Notes: generated by a model from the letters alone, not told the origin. A stretch of 64,000 bases of DNA from Erodium maritimum (GCA_963921825.1 OY997592.1:52286336-52350335), one strand, 5' to 3'; numbered from the stretch's first letter, positions 43,028-55,020 are shown. Translations and numbers: made by a program.

Positions 43028-45759
43028 TTAGATGGATACGCCGTAGTACATGTTTGGATTTGTTATGCGATAGGGGCTTTTAGCTTGCGCAATGGCCCTT
43101 GTGTTGTCGCAAAATGGATTCACCGGGCTGGATGGGTTTTTAATTACATCCAACCCTGCCGTGAATTTCCAAATCCACATAGCCTCCTTAGCTGCCTCTG
43201 CAGCATCCATGTACTTGCCCTCTGTTGTAGATTCGGCAATGGTATCTTGCTTTACGCTCTCCCAGCTAAAGCTCTGCCATTCAACATAAACACATATCCG
43301 GTCTGACTTCTAAAGTCATCTGGATTTGTCTTGGAAAACTAACATCTACTCATCCTTCGACGACTAGTTCAACATCATCTTTCCCGGGTTAGACTGATGT
43401 CTACTGGTACAACATAAGGCTTACGAGACAACTGGTCTCATACATGTCATGACATATATGATCGATCCTGCCTCCAGGCGCATAGGATTCTCATCATCCT
43501 TTTCATCTCATCAGGTGTCTTAGGACACTGAGTCTTGCTGAGATGAATGCCATGACTAGTGGGTAAGAGTCCTTTCTTTGAATCGAGCATTAAGAACCTA
43601 CTCAATGCCTTGTTCACATAGGTTCCCTGACTTAAATCCAAGACCCTCTTGGTGCGTTCTCTACATATCGTAATCCTAAAGATATAAGAAGCATCGCCTA
43701 AGTCCTTTATTGAAAAACACTTCCTCAACCAAGCTTTAGTCTCGTGCAAGGTTGTGATGTCGTTTTCAATGAGAACCAGAAAGGTAATCTTGCTCCCACT
43801 AGCCTTCTTATAAACGCAAGATTCATCCTCGTTCTTGATTAAGCCAAATCCAATTACAACTTCATCAAAACGAAGGATCCAACTCCGAGAAGTTCGTTTC
43901 AATCCATAAATGGATTTCAACGACTTATAAATCTTTCCCGTATTCTTCGGATCGTCAAAACCTTTGGGCCGAGACATACAAACGTACTCAGTCAAATTTC
44001 TATTTAGGAAAGCGGTTTTGACATCCACTTGCCATATCTCGTAATTATGATACGCAGTTATGTCAAGAAGAATTTGGATCGATTTTGACCATAGCCACTA
44101 GGGAGAAGGTTTCCTCATAGTCAATCCATTGTATCTGCCTATAACCTTTCGCCACCAGTTGAGCTTTGTAGGTCAGAGGGTTGTTGTCCATGTCCATCTT
44201 CACCTTGAAGATCCATTTGCATCCGATGGTCCTCACACCATTGATGGGATCAACCGTTTCCCAGACTCGGTTGTCCGACATGGATTGCATTTCCTCCCTC
44301 ATGGCTCCCAGCCATAACTCGGAGTCGGGCCCATCCACGACTTCTTGAAAGGTGGCTGGATCATTGTGATCCACCATGACTTCATTGTCACCTCCGGATA
44401 CCATATCTTGGAGGTGGAAGATTGACCCTTTCAAATCGCCTTGGACCTTCCGGAATTGTAACAGGAATTGGTTCTCACTCTACGACAATCTCTGGCTCCT
44501 TTCTACTGGGTTGTCAATTGGTTTAGACAGATCTGTACCATCCTGAATTTCTTCGAGATGCACAGTCCTCCCAATGACGTCTTTGGAAACAAAACTTCTT
44601 TTCCATAAAGACCCCACCCCAAGAGACGAACACCATGTTCTCACTGGGATTGTAGAAATAGTATCCCCTTGTTGCTTTGGGATACCACACGAAGGTGCAT
44701 ATCTCAGATCTTGGTTCGAGCTTAGTCGAAACCAAATGTTTCACATAAGCCTCGCAACCACAAATCTTTAGGAAGGACAAAGCGGGCATCATCCCGTACC
44801 ATTTTTAAAATGGTGTCCTTTCCACACCATTCGTCGAAGCCCGATTCACTATGAATGCGGTCGTCTCTAGAGCAAAACCCCTAAAAGAGATTGGGAGATC
44901 AGTCCAACTAATCATGGAACAGACCATTGTCTAACAATGTCCGATTTCTCCGTTTGGCTACACCTTTCAACTACAGTGACCTAGGAGGAGTCCATTCCAA
45001 AAGGATCCCATTCTCTTTTAGATGATCTAATAACTCTGTGGTCAAGTATTTTCCACCTCGATCCAATCGAAGTGCCTTAATACCTTTGTCGAGCTGGTTT
45101 TCTACTATAGTCTTAAACTCTTTGAATTTATCAAAAGCTTCAGACTTATGTCTCACCGAATAGACATAACCATATTTACTATAATCATCAGTAAATGTGA
45201 TAAAGTAGCTAAAACCCCTCCTGGCAAGTGAACTTATTGGTCTACACACATTCGAGTGTATCAGCCCCAATAATTCACCCGCCCTTTCATCGCGATCGAT
45301 AAAGGGCACTTTAGTCATTTTGCCCATCAAACAAACCTTGCACCTATCGATCGAATGGAATTCGAATGAACCTGAAAGCCCGCACTTCTGAAGTGCTGAT
45401 AGGCGCTTCTTGTTTATGCGACCCAAATGACAGTACCATAACAGAGTTAGGTTTAAATCGTTGGATTTAGACCTCTTGGTATTAACGGAATATATAGAAC
45501 TTGAGGCATTGTTACCCATATCTAATATGTACAATCCTCCAACCATGTCAGTACTGGTATAAAACATATCATTGCATAGAACATTGAAAACTCCATTTCC
45601 AATATTAACATTATATCTTTCCTTGTCAAACACGGATACAGATATAATATTTCTACTAAAAGTAGTTATGCAATATACATTATACAATACTAAGACAAGG
45701 CCTCTTGGCAAAGCAAGACTCATGGATCCTACAGCAGTTGCCACAACTCTGAGGTCCAT
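43028..45759 (-). pseudogene. Copia pol remnant (integrase, reverse transcriptase, RNase H)
   Basis: Fragments in order on the reverse strand: a pre-integrase zinc region and integrase core (45759-44971; CRPISSLARRGFSYF, RLDRGGKY), 44792-44523, the start of reverse transcriptase (44434-44063; WKTV-type DNRVWETVDPINGVRTIGCK), the main part (44028-43447; MDVKTAFLNRNL, SIYGLKRTSRSW) and RNase H (43210-43028; CDNTRAIAQAKSPYR). Key residues are lost: the reverse transcriptase YVDD is replaced by an IEND-like text, and the integrase HTD is HSN. It is an inactive relic. Confidence 0.8.
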
Positions 45760-45891
45760 TTCGTGCTTTCCAAATCTCTCCTACTTTCAGCCACCATATA
45801 TTAGTGCATGTGTGAGATTCAGTCATGGTATCTAATACCCATGAATCTTTGGAAGTAGAGAGATGTAGCTCTATAGAGTTAATACCGAATG

Positions 45892-46030
45892 AAGGCACGG
45901 TCCCACCGCCCTTCCTTAGATCATCCAGGTTTCCTGATGAAGGCGCAGTCCTACTGCCCTTCTTCAGATCATCCAGGCTATTTGATGAAGGCGCAGTCCC
46001 ACTGCCCTTCTTCAGATCAGCCGTGAACTT
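45892..46030 (-). repeat. Three tandem repeats near the copia gag zinc knuckle
   Basis: A unit of about 48-51 bases (GATGAAGGCGCAGTCC...CTTCAGATCATCCAGG on the plus strand) occurs three times. It encodes DDLKKGSGTAPSS-type repeats just after the zinc knuckle CFYCQQPGHWNRD (about 46070-46030). Confidence 0.7.
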
Positions 46031-46154
46031 CCTGTAATCTCGGTTCCAATGACCAGGCTGTTGGCAGTAGAAGCAGACATTCTCAGGTGTCTCATCTTTC
46101 CTGCCAAGTGCGCTTGGGCCCAGCCCTTGCCACTTCCAATTCCCTTGTTGACCA

Positions 46155-46388
46155 TCAGAATATCCTTGGATCCCAGATCCCTGAGATATTCTTCTCAGCA
46201 GTTAATGACACTTCATGTAACTCTGATATGGTCTTAGAGACAGCCTTGTCAAGGACATATTCTTTGCGTTCAGACTTGAGGACTATCCTCAAAATTCTGT
46301 ACCAGTCCAAATAGTTTGTCCCATTTAGCTTGACCCTGTCAAGAATGGTTTTTAATGACAAACTATTAATGTTCGCTGAATTTGCCAT
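46155..46388 (-). pseudogene. Copia gag N-terminal remnant
   Basis: The open stretch starts MANSANINSLSLKTILDRVK and continues LNGTNYLDWYRILRIVLKS, the usual beginning of copia Gag. The frame breaks after KTISELHEVSL and the knuckle lies further on in another frame. Confidence 0.75.
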
Positions 46389-47942
46389 TTGATCTACAAC
46401 AGATAAAATTCAATCAGTAAACTGAATAAATTTTATGAAGATCAAGCTTAAACACCAACAATCAATTCTAAACCTTTAGAATCTGAAACCAAGATCCTTG
46501 ATTCACTCGATTAAGCTGAACTAATGCTCACCACTTAATCGAGCTATGTAGGTAGGACTACATCCAATCACATCCAATGTGACTCTTGGCTAGGGTATGC
46601 ACTTATGTACACGGCTTACCCTATCTGTTACCCTAGCTCAACCTCAGGCTGAGAATCGTAGTCGGGTCCACCAATTTTCAACTATGGCCCGTCACTATGT
46701 AGGTGCTCCGCTAATGCGCACGACACCCACATATGTCGTCCAAACCTACTACCCCGCTTTCCCATGGATGCTCCGCTAATGCGCACGACACCCATAGGAC
46801 GGGGAGGTAGTAAGGTGTTGATAATTGGGAGGTATCGGACATGACCCGTTTTTACTTGTCCGGTTGTGTTTAAAACTTTGACACATCCTAGATGCGATGA
46901 GTACATCAACTACATTCCAAATGCAATGATGCCTCACATTACATCCAATGTAATTCTTCCTTCGAACCAGTCAACCACATCCAATGTAATGACGATTCTA
47001 AGGGCTCACACACAAGGATTAAAATTCCAATTTTATCTTTGCATGTGAGGTGATATGCTCGGTAAATAAAGTTAAGCATGCAATTCTAAAGCACAGAATT
47101 AATCATGCATAAACTAAACCAAGCATAAAGCGATAAATATGCACATAATAGCCCCCTAAACTAACTCCCACTAGCTTCTTGAGCTCCACCGACTCTAAGC
47201 CGATGCCAACACCCGAAAAGCCACCAAATGACCTTTTCGCCCTTTCTTCATCTTGAGTAAAATATTACAATTTAATACACGACTCGCAGGTCGGGAATAA
47301 ATAAATATTACAAACAAGTGGTTCGACGACCACACCTTGAAAGAATAATTACACGCTAACACTAACGGCTCGCAGGCCGTGAAAAGCGATAAATAATTAA
47401 ATTGAGCTCGGGGCTATTATGTACACCATGCCAACATCACATCACACATCGTGTTATCAAACAAGCATGTTATCAAACATCATGTGATTTTCCGGTTTTA
47501 ATTAATAGCCTAGTTTCGAAATTTTTTGATGCTCGGTTTATCGAAACCGTTCAAAAATGAAACTTTTGAACATTTGATCTTCGAGTTCGTCATGACGGTT
47601 CCAAACTCGTCATAACTAACAAAACGGTTTAGCCTTGGCATATCAACCATCCAATGGTCATGCTTGGCCTAGCTCCGTCCAACGGAGCCCCGTTCGGTCC
47701 CAGTTTCGGCTCCCCGAGAGTCCCGCTCCCGAGACCCGAAAAATCAAATTTTTTTCAAAATTTCCAGATTTGAAATAATTTTCAAAAATTCATTTTACAT
47801 GAATTAAATCCATAAACAAGTATTTAAAACATGTTATCAAACAATTTAGCAAAACAACACGCCAAAAACGAAACTTTCAAGCAAAACCGAAACTTTGAAC
47901 ACCGTCTTGTGAATCCCGAAGGTAGCACGGCTCTGATACCAC

Positions 47943-49629
47943 TGTTGGGTCTCGAGGTAGGGTTGGAGATGAACCAACTCGCAGCGGAAAATCAAGGAAA
48001 ACCAAGAGACGATTAAAACCATGAAACAACTAACAAAGAATGGATTCACAAGAGAAAAATTCAGCACTAGTTCTTACAAAAACAAGAACACCGGGTAATG
48101 AATGATTGGCTTGAGTCTCCAAGACGCCTATGTATCCACATGGGAATCAAAGACACGTAGTTCTTCTCTTTGAGGACTCAAGAACACAAAAATGGAGGTG
48201 GGAGCTTGTCAAACCCGAAATTGCAAGGGAAGGGAGAGAGAAGTTGTGTTTCCTATTCTTGTCTTGTGTTTGTTATGTTGAAAAAAGATGACTTAAACAT
48301 AACAAAACCCATACTTGTCCAACTAAAGGCATGGGACAAGTATGGTGTCAAGTAAGGTGTAAATAGGACAAAGTATGGCAAGACAAGATTGGGTTAGGTG
48401 GTGAATCAGCAACACCTTAATCCTTGTCTTGCTTGCTTAGTACTAATTAATCAAGACTTGATTAATTAGTTCCATGGGCCTTGGTTGCATGGGCCTTTCA
48501 TGGGCCTCTTGGAACATGGCCCGTGGCCATTTCCAACGAGGTCCCGTGATTCGCTCATCGCCTCCAAGCCTTCCATACCGGAAATGTCCAACATTATCCG
48601 ACGCAATCAATCCCAAGACTCCAAGCCTTGTCTCGATCCGTAAAGTCCTATTCACTTACGGGCACATGACCCAAAACCCAGCTTTGGTCATGTCCCGAGA
48701 CAACTCCCTTTTGGCCATTCTCCATAAATGTGTCAATGAGTTTCATCCTCCGGTGTGACCCTTAGGTTTATGCATGTCAATAGATCAACGTAAATTCCCA
48801 TTTTACTTGATCCTATTTAAGTGGCAACTAACGAGACTTTAGTATTGCCTGACACTACATAACGAATCGACCCTGTCGATTCTAACCTTTCCGTCGTCCC
48901 TGTCATTATCCTTTTATCTCCGATATCCTGATTGAGATAAGGCATAGAGCCGCCATCCTTATTATTCTCAATCACCGTTCCTTGATATGTGAGATGACTG
49001 AAGATATGATACCCAGTATCATGTGCATGGCCATGCTATTCTTTCAGTCACTCTCGATCAAGCGGCCGAGAACCGATATCTTTCTCATACCTTAGTATGA
49101 GGGATAAATCCCTTAGCCGTCTTTCGTGTCACTCATGTAGCCCGTCCCCAAGCCAATCCTGACCGTTATGGAAGCCCTGTTACGGACAACGTTAGGCTCA
49201 GGTCAAACTCAGTTGTTGACTACATAGCGATCACAAAGACTCCTTGGTCTAAGGATACATGACAAGCTACGACACTGAATATGTTCATGACTTAATTATG
49301 GCACATATTCAGGGCGGGTCGTCCAATATCAAGTCCCACATGATATCTATGATCAGACTCCGGAATCCCATTCCAATGACTAACAGAACGTAAGCCATTA
49401 AGAGCCATCTTTCATACTAGTCGCTTCTAATGAAGCTTTGTTGACTAGGGACCCATCGAGTATGATCTATCTAAATCTATGGTTCTATTCGCATGATGGG
49501 CATAGATCAGAGCACACATCGATATATTACTCCAACATATAAGTAATATAAAACCGTTTTGATTTTATTGCTAACGATGATATATACATTTGGACATTTA
49601 GGATTGAACTATGGGCACTAAGACTAACA
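47943..49629 (-). repeat. Copia 5' LTR
   Basis: A complete LTR of 1687 bases, TGTTAG to CCCAACA on the reverse strand, followed by the primer site complementary to initiator tRNA-Met. Confidence 0.9.
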
Positions 49630-49634
49630 GATAT

Positions 49635-49825
49635 ATTAAAATTCGCGCCATTCAAATTTCCTTCTTCAACCTTCTGTCTTTGCGATTTCTCAGACAAATT
49701 TATATCTCTTCCTACTTCAACCTACTGTGTTTGCGATTCGTGATTCTAGAGACAGATCAGCGTCAATTGAACAAAAAGCTGTCTTTGAAGGTCAAAAAAA
49801 CACGAAGCTCGACCAAACAAACCAT
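49635..49825 (+). promoter_or_regulatory. 5' leader exon of the G2 transposase
   Basis: It lies between the copia insertion and a GTAAGT donor at 49826. The acceptor TCTACAG is at 50235, 14 bases before the ATG, so an intron of about 410 bases lies in the 5' untranslated region, much like the intron near the start of the G1 gene. The promoter would lie left of the copia element near 29860-29960. Confidence 0.5.
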
Positions 49826-50235
49826 GTAAGTTCTGAAATTTGGTATGTAAACCCTAATTGTTGCACAGAAACTGCGACTTGATTTGAGATAGTGCTTGTA
49901 GCATCAACATAGGGATGTTAGAAGCATCTAGAAGCCTCCGAGATATTTTCGGGATGCTTGTAGCATCCCATCGATAAAGGATTTTAGCACTGTTAGATTG
50001 AGAGTCCAATCACTAATAGAGAGTGTGGATTCTGTCCATCCATAAAGGATATTAGCACTAGTAGATTTAGTGTTCAAACCACTGATACAGTGTGTTGGTT
50101 GGTAACTAGTATACACACTTGTTGTTATTTGCATATTCACATTGTAACATGCACAACACTAATAGTTTGAGTGGCCAATTGCTAGTGTTCTATGTGTCCA
50201 ATTACTTATACACTGCCTGTTATTTGGTTCTACAG
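49826..50235. repeat. G2 leader intron with its own motif family
   Basis: It contains copies of the G2 core such as TTAGCACTGTTAGATT, ATTAGCACTAGTAGATT, CAACACTAATAGTTTG and CAATCACTAATAGAG. No gene is seen. Confidence 0.6.
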
Positions 50236-50248
50236 TGAGGGGAAAAAT

Positions 50249-53228
50249 ATGACTACACCAAATAGTAATACCACACCAACAACCCCTCGTGTCACACTCC
50301 AAACTGCTCAAAAACCACCGTGTGTGCCCACACCGACAACACCTCGTGTGACACGCCAAACAGCTCAAAAACCACCACGTGTGCCCACACCGACAACACC
50401 TTTTGTAACATGCCAAACAGCAAAAAAACCACCGCGTGTACCAATACCACGTGTGCCCACACCTGTACCTGTGAACACATGCACAATACCCCATGTACCT
50501 CATCCAGTAGTAGCTCCAGAGGAGAGAAATGAGCCTGCCAACTCTGATAATACAGTGATGGTCGAAGACATTGAGTGTCCACCAGATGTGACAAATATCC
50601 CCGAACAACCTCCTAGTGAAAACACTGAACATTCAGAACATTCTGCGTTCCGAGTGCCTGTTGTGGAAGCTGTAGTAGAAGCAAATCCAAACCAACCAAG
50701 TTCAAGTGAAAACATACATTCTGAACATTCTGCAATCCCGGTACCTGCTTCATTCATCCAACTGACAGAGGATGGGAAAAAGGAATACATTCCAAATTGC
50801 CACGAGGACAGGAAGCCGAAAGAAAAAAAGGAGTTCAAGACACTAGCTGCTGCAATTAACTTTTATGAGAGTTATGCAAAAGTGACAGATTTCAGCGTTC
50901 GGAGAGGGGCAGAAAAAAAGCACAAAGATCAAACCATGACCCTCAAGTACTTGCTCTGCTCAAAAGAAGGGCATAAGTACGAGCGCAAAGAACCTAAGGA
51001 TGACGAGCCAATAGAAGAAAAGATAAGAAACCGGCTATTGTCAAGAACTGGTTGCAGAGCGAAAATAGCTATTAAATTCAAAGCAACGGAAAATGGGAAC
51101 GTGTACTTCATAAAGGAGTTTGTTGAAGCGCACAACCATGAGTTGTTCGTCATGAATGACAGGCAGTACATGAGATCCAACAGGAGGGTGGCATCACCGA
51201 TGCAGAACTGGTTACTGAATTGCCAGAAAGCTACAGTTGGTCCTGTTCTGTGTCACAAAGTTTTAAGCGAAACGCTTGGAGGTCAGGAAAAGGTTGGTGC
51301 AACTACGAGGGATTTCATGAACTAGCAGAGGGATCTACGGGCTTATGTAATGGATACGGATGTCCAGATGGTACTGGACAGGTTCCATGAGAAGAAGGAG
51401 TCCAGCCCTGAATTCTTTTTTGAGTTCAAAACTGACCGCTCCGATAGGTTGACCGCTGTTTTTTGGGCTGATGCTGAAATGTTGAAGGACTACAAGCTCT
51501 ATGGGGACTGTGTAGCTTTTGACTCAACTTATCACACAAACCAGTAAGTAACGTTGAGATATTCTTCGTCTGGTGGTTTATATAGAATTGTGGTTTTTAT
51601 TATTATTTTTTTAATTTTGCAGGTATGACATGGTATTCTCTCCATTCACTGGAATAAACAGCCACAACAAATCAGTGACCTTTGCGGCAGCCCTGATATC
51701 AAAAGAAGATGTACCATCCTTTGTTTGGATTTTCCAAACATTCCTCAAGGCGATGGACGGGAAGGAGCCTCTATGCATCATTACTGACCAGGACCCTGCA
51801 ATGAAGATTGCAGTGAACGAGGTGATGAAAGAGACAAACACCGGTTCTGCATGTGGCACGTCATGGAGAAAATTCCAAAAAAGGTGAGTACAAGTTCAAA
51901 TTCATTATCGTGCTGATTGATTTTGGACTAAGACTAGTGGTGCAATGTTAAAGTACAGAGTAACTGGTTGGATGACTTCTTACTTGTTTGCCACTCACTG
52001 ATAATTTAATAATCATACTGCTAGTAGTTTACAAATGCACTGTGCTGATAATTTAGCATGTTAATTATTGTTTTGGCAGGTTTCCCTTGCCAATCTGTCT
52101 GAAACTAACTTTAAGCAAGAGATTAAGGAAGTGGTGTGGTCCAGGACTATGACGATAAATGAATTTGAGAAAAAGTGGCCTGCGATAATCAAGAAGTGCA
52201 ATTTAGAGGACAACACCTGGCTGCAACAACTATTTGAGATGAGGGAGGACTGGATACCCGCCTACTTCCATGATTTGCCGATGGCGAGGCTGATGAGGAT
52301 GACATCCCGTTCTGAGAGCCAAAATAGTACCTTTAGGAAGTTGACCGACAAGTATCTCCCGCTGGTCCATTTCATGTGGAGAGTCGACGGTGTAGTGAAC
52401 AACCAAAGGGAGGAAACAAGGTACTTGGCCATGAAGTCTGCCACGTGTCACCCACAGTACAAGCTGAATTCAGAACTGGAGCGCCATGCTTGGAACCTAT
52501 ACACATTGCCCATTTTCTTCAAGGTGCAAAAGTACATGATGCTGACCGACAAGCTCGAACTCCACAAGATGGGTGACAAGAAGACCAGCGAAGGAATGTT
52601 AAAGTTGTACTTCATTAGAGACGACAGAAAGACTGAATTCATTGTGTCGAGGATGATGGAGACGAACCACTTTGACTGTTCGTGCAAGAGATTCCAGGCA
52701 AAAGGTTTGCTGTGCATCCATATATTCCTAGCAATGAGAAATGCGAGGATGAAGCTAATCCCGGACAGCATGGTGAATCTGAGATGGTGTAGGGAGACAA
52801 CCAGACAAGACCAAGAAGCAAGGGAAAACATGGATCCTGAAGATACGAACAAACTGATAGAGGACATCAAGAAACGATTTGCTGAGCTGATCAAAGTCCC
52901 GGATCCTTCCTTTTCTAATCTGTAGAGTCTGTTGCACACACTGAAGAACACAACCATACACAGCAACAACGAAGACTACAGGGCGACAAAAATGCAAAAG
53001 CACAAGAAGATGGAGAAAATGACAGGGATTAAAAGGCCCATAGAGGTGACGGTCCAAAATCCGCCGCAGTCAAACAACAAGGGGTCTCGAAAGAGCAGAA
53101 GAAAACAGTCGGATTTCGAAATAGCAGTACAAGCAGCGAGCAAGCCACTGAGGCTGTGCCATGGATGTTTCAAGATGACAAACGAGCATGACAAAAGGAA
53201 CTGTCCAGAGATTAAGGAGAAAGATTGA
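50249..53228 (+). pseudogene. FAR1-type MULE transposase of G2
   Basis: Exons: 50249-51543 (with a TAG at 51323-51325), 51623-51882 and 52080-53228 (TAG at 52923-52925), with clear GT/AG introns at 51544-51622 and about 51883-52079. The start at 50249 (MTTPNSNTTPTTPR) follows a splice acceptor. The N-terminus has three repeats of about 19 residues (RVTRQTAQKPPRVPTPTTP). Then come the FAR1 region (LLCSKEG, TGCRAKIAI, AHNHE), the MULE core with first Asp in FDSTYHTNQ, second Asp in TDQDP, a CMWH motif reached only after a one-base frameshift near 51837, and Glu in SRSESQN. It ends with a SWIM finger (CSCKRFQAKGLLCIH) and the knuckle LCHGCFKMTNEHDKRNCP. Two nonsense codons and one frameshift make it inactive as written, but all catalytic residues are kept. 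Confidence 0.85.
51883..52079. repeat. G2 transposase intron with G2 motif copies
   Basis: Text such as CTGCTAGTAGTTTACAAATG and GTGCTGATAATTTAGCATG shows the G2 core inside an intron, absent from the flanking exons. Confidence 0.6.
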
Positions 53229-54094
53229 ACAAGTATTAGCATATGTTTATGATTTTGTGTTAAACATGTCTTACTTTTGAACACTTGGGAAATATTAGTA
53301 TGGTATGGAACTTTGAATGACTTGTTGCTTAAAACAATTGTGTTTTTAGTTATATATGGTTTTGAAGTTTCAAAGTGTTAAAGAACCATAATGCAGTATT
53401 GCTGATGGACTGGTGCAGGAGTACTAATAGATTGGTCGACTTGTACTAATATACTCATGAACATGTTCCTGGGTGCAACCAAATTTATAGTGTAGAGCGC
53501 TGCACACCACTAGAAGTTTAGAGTGCACACCACTAAAAGGCTCTACTGCACACCACTAGAAGTTCAGAGTGCAGACAACTGGAAGGTTATATTTCTTCAG
53601 TTTCCTTCAGTTTAATATAAAAAATGTACATGGTTTCCATGTTTGGATAAAAATTTTGTGATAATGAATCCAAATTTAATAAACATATAAAATAAAGACC
53701 TTTTCAGATTATGCATAAATTGCTAACAGTTTCTCTGCAACTAGAATTTTTAGCTTGCATATTACTAACAGTTTAGCATACACACCACTAATTTTTTAAC
53801 ATGCAGAGTGCTGACAGATGTTAATTTTCTTCTCTAGTGAAAAACACAAACAAAACACTGGATAACATATATTACTAATAGTTTAGCATGCACACCACTA
53901 ATTTTTTGACATGCACAATGAGGACAGACAGTAATTTGATTCAACAAGTCCACACAAGAACAAAAAATTTAAAGAAAGCAGATATATATATATAAAACAA
54001 GTTGTCCAAACAAAAAAGCAGATTTATAAAAAGTCCAACAAAAAACAGCAAATTTAAAGAAAGCATAAGTAGAATGGAAATGAAGTAACGGGAT
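53229..54094. repeat. G2 spacer with a 23-bp phased motif
   Basis: Cores CTAnAAGTT or CTAAnAG occur at about 53402, 53424, 53446; at 53510, 53533, 53556, 53579 (exact 23-base steps, unit TGCACACCACTAGAAGTTTA); at 53741, 53765, 53788, 53811; and at 53875, 53898, 53921. No gene is seen. Confidence 0.8.
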
Positions 54095-54358
54095 CTAAAT
54101 GGCCTGCTCTGCTCTGGAGAACTGCTCCAGTACACGACGAATTGCACTCAACAGACGAACGAGCGCTACATGTCTCCGCTTTTCTTCCTGCGACCATTCG
54201 TTGGTGTTGATGTGAGTCAGGGTCACCAGTTGTTCGTTGACCTCGGCCTGGACACTGAAAATTTTATCTTCGATGTCCTTATATGCCCTCAGCCTCGTGT
54301 AGTGCTCCAGCTTTCTTATCCCTGAAACGATCATCTGGGAATCAGAAGGAGCAGCCAT
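54095..54358 (-). CDS. Tiny helical protein, copy h (87 aa, G2)
   Basis: One exon on the reverse strand, with a TATA box (CTATATAAAC on that strand) about 90 bases upstream. It starts MAAPSDSQMIVSGIRKLEHY. Helix 1 contains YKDIEDKIFSVQAEVNEQLV, the turn is THINTNEWSQEEKR, and helix 2 reads VALVRLLSAIRRVLEQFSRA. The plan matches the G1 tiny proteins in length, helix-turn-helix spacing and acidic turn, but identity is low. It diverges from copy i, with the two promoters between them. The function is unknown. Confidence 0.65.
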   Translation of the reverse strand: MAAPSDSQMIVSGIRKLEHYTRLRAYKDIEDKIFSVQAEVNEQLVTLTHINTNEWSQEEKRRHVALVRLLSAIRRVLEQFSRAEQAI

Positions 54359-54747
54359 GGATGATAGACTCAGAGTTGGGATTCCTGCAAAAAACTGAGT
54401 AGAAGTAAAAGTAAAATGTGAAAGAAATGGAACACGGTTGTTCGTTTATATAGAGGATGAAAAGGAACCACCACCTTAAATGGGGAGAGAAAACAAACTT
54501 TCACCAGCGTTGATATATGTGTAAAAATTTATTAAGGACGGTTTGATTAGACTATTGATATGACAGATAAATGTTTGAAAATATAAGAAGAATACAAGCG
54601 GTTTCTTAACTATCCACTCAGTTAAGGGAGATGTGGCAAGTATTAAAACTGCCCACTAACTCCATCACGAGTTACAGTTCCCTATAAATACACACCTGAC
54701 TAATACCCAAACCCAACCACGAAAAGAGTTTTGTCTAGTTAAAACAA

Positions 54748-55020
54748 ATGGAGTCAGGAAAATCTATCCAAAGTACACTGTCAAAGGAGATCAAGCGTCA
54801 GAGGCGCCTCATTGAGCATGAAAGGGCAGTGCAAAACTACACGGAGCTGAGGCTGAAGCTGTTGGAGACCCAACTTGAAGTGACTTTAATGGTAAATGAT
54901 AAATGGAACGTGGATGCAAAGGATATGACACCGGACGAGAAGGATGCAAACCAGACCCAAATGAAGAAGTTTGCAGAGCTTAATGTAATGCTTGAGGAAA
55001 TTATTAAGAAGTTGGATTAG
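54748..55020 (+). CDS. Tiny helical protein, copy i (90 aa, G2)
   Basis: One exon, with TATAAATA about 65 bases before the ATG. It starts MESGKSIQSTLSKEIKRQRR. The block RRLIEHERAVQNYTELRLKL parallels KRLIKHEKFVTSFNEIKPKL of copy d, the clearest similarity between the tiny genes of G1 and G2. The turn (VDAKDMTPDEKDAN) and second helix (MKKFAELNVMLEEIIKKL) complete the family plan. The frame is intact while the transposase beside it has stops, so this gene may have outlived the transposase in function. Confidence 0.7.
   Translation: MESGKSIQSTLSKEIKRQRRLIEHERAVQNYTELRLKLLETQLEVTLMVNDKWNVDAKDMTPDEKDANQTQMKKFAELNVMLEEIIKKLD

Larger units (their letters stand above)
42862..47942 (-). other. Copia internal region
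   Basis: It runs from the primer site (47941-47930) to the polypurine tract (AAGTGGGAGATTG next to 42861) on the reverse strand. Parts without coding relics are 46400-47930 (leader, including the near-duplicate CCGCTAATGCGCACGACACC at about 46709 and 46772) and short gaps between pol fragments. Confidence 0.8.
29961..49634 (-). mobile_element. Ty1/copia element, reverse orientation, with nested gypsy element
   Basis: The target duplication GATAT lies at 29961-29965 and 49630-49634. The 5' LTR is 49629-47943 and the 3' LTR is 42861-42225 plus 31015-29966, split by the gypsy insertion. Both are 1687 bases. The primer site TGGTATCAGAGC (47941-47930) matches initiator tRNA-Met and the polypurine tract is AAGTGGGAGATTG next to 42861. 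The LTRs differ at scattered positions, so it is older than the gypsy element inside it. Coding parts are decayed. Confidence 0.9.
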
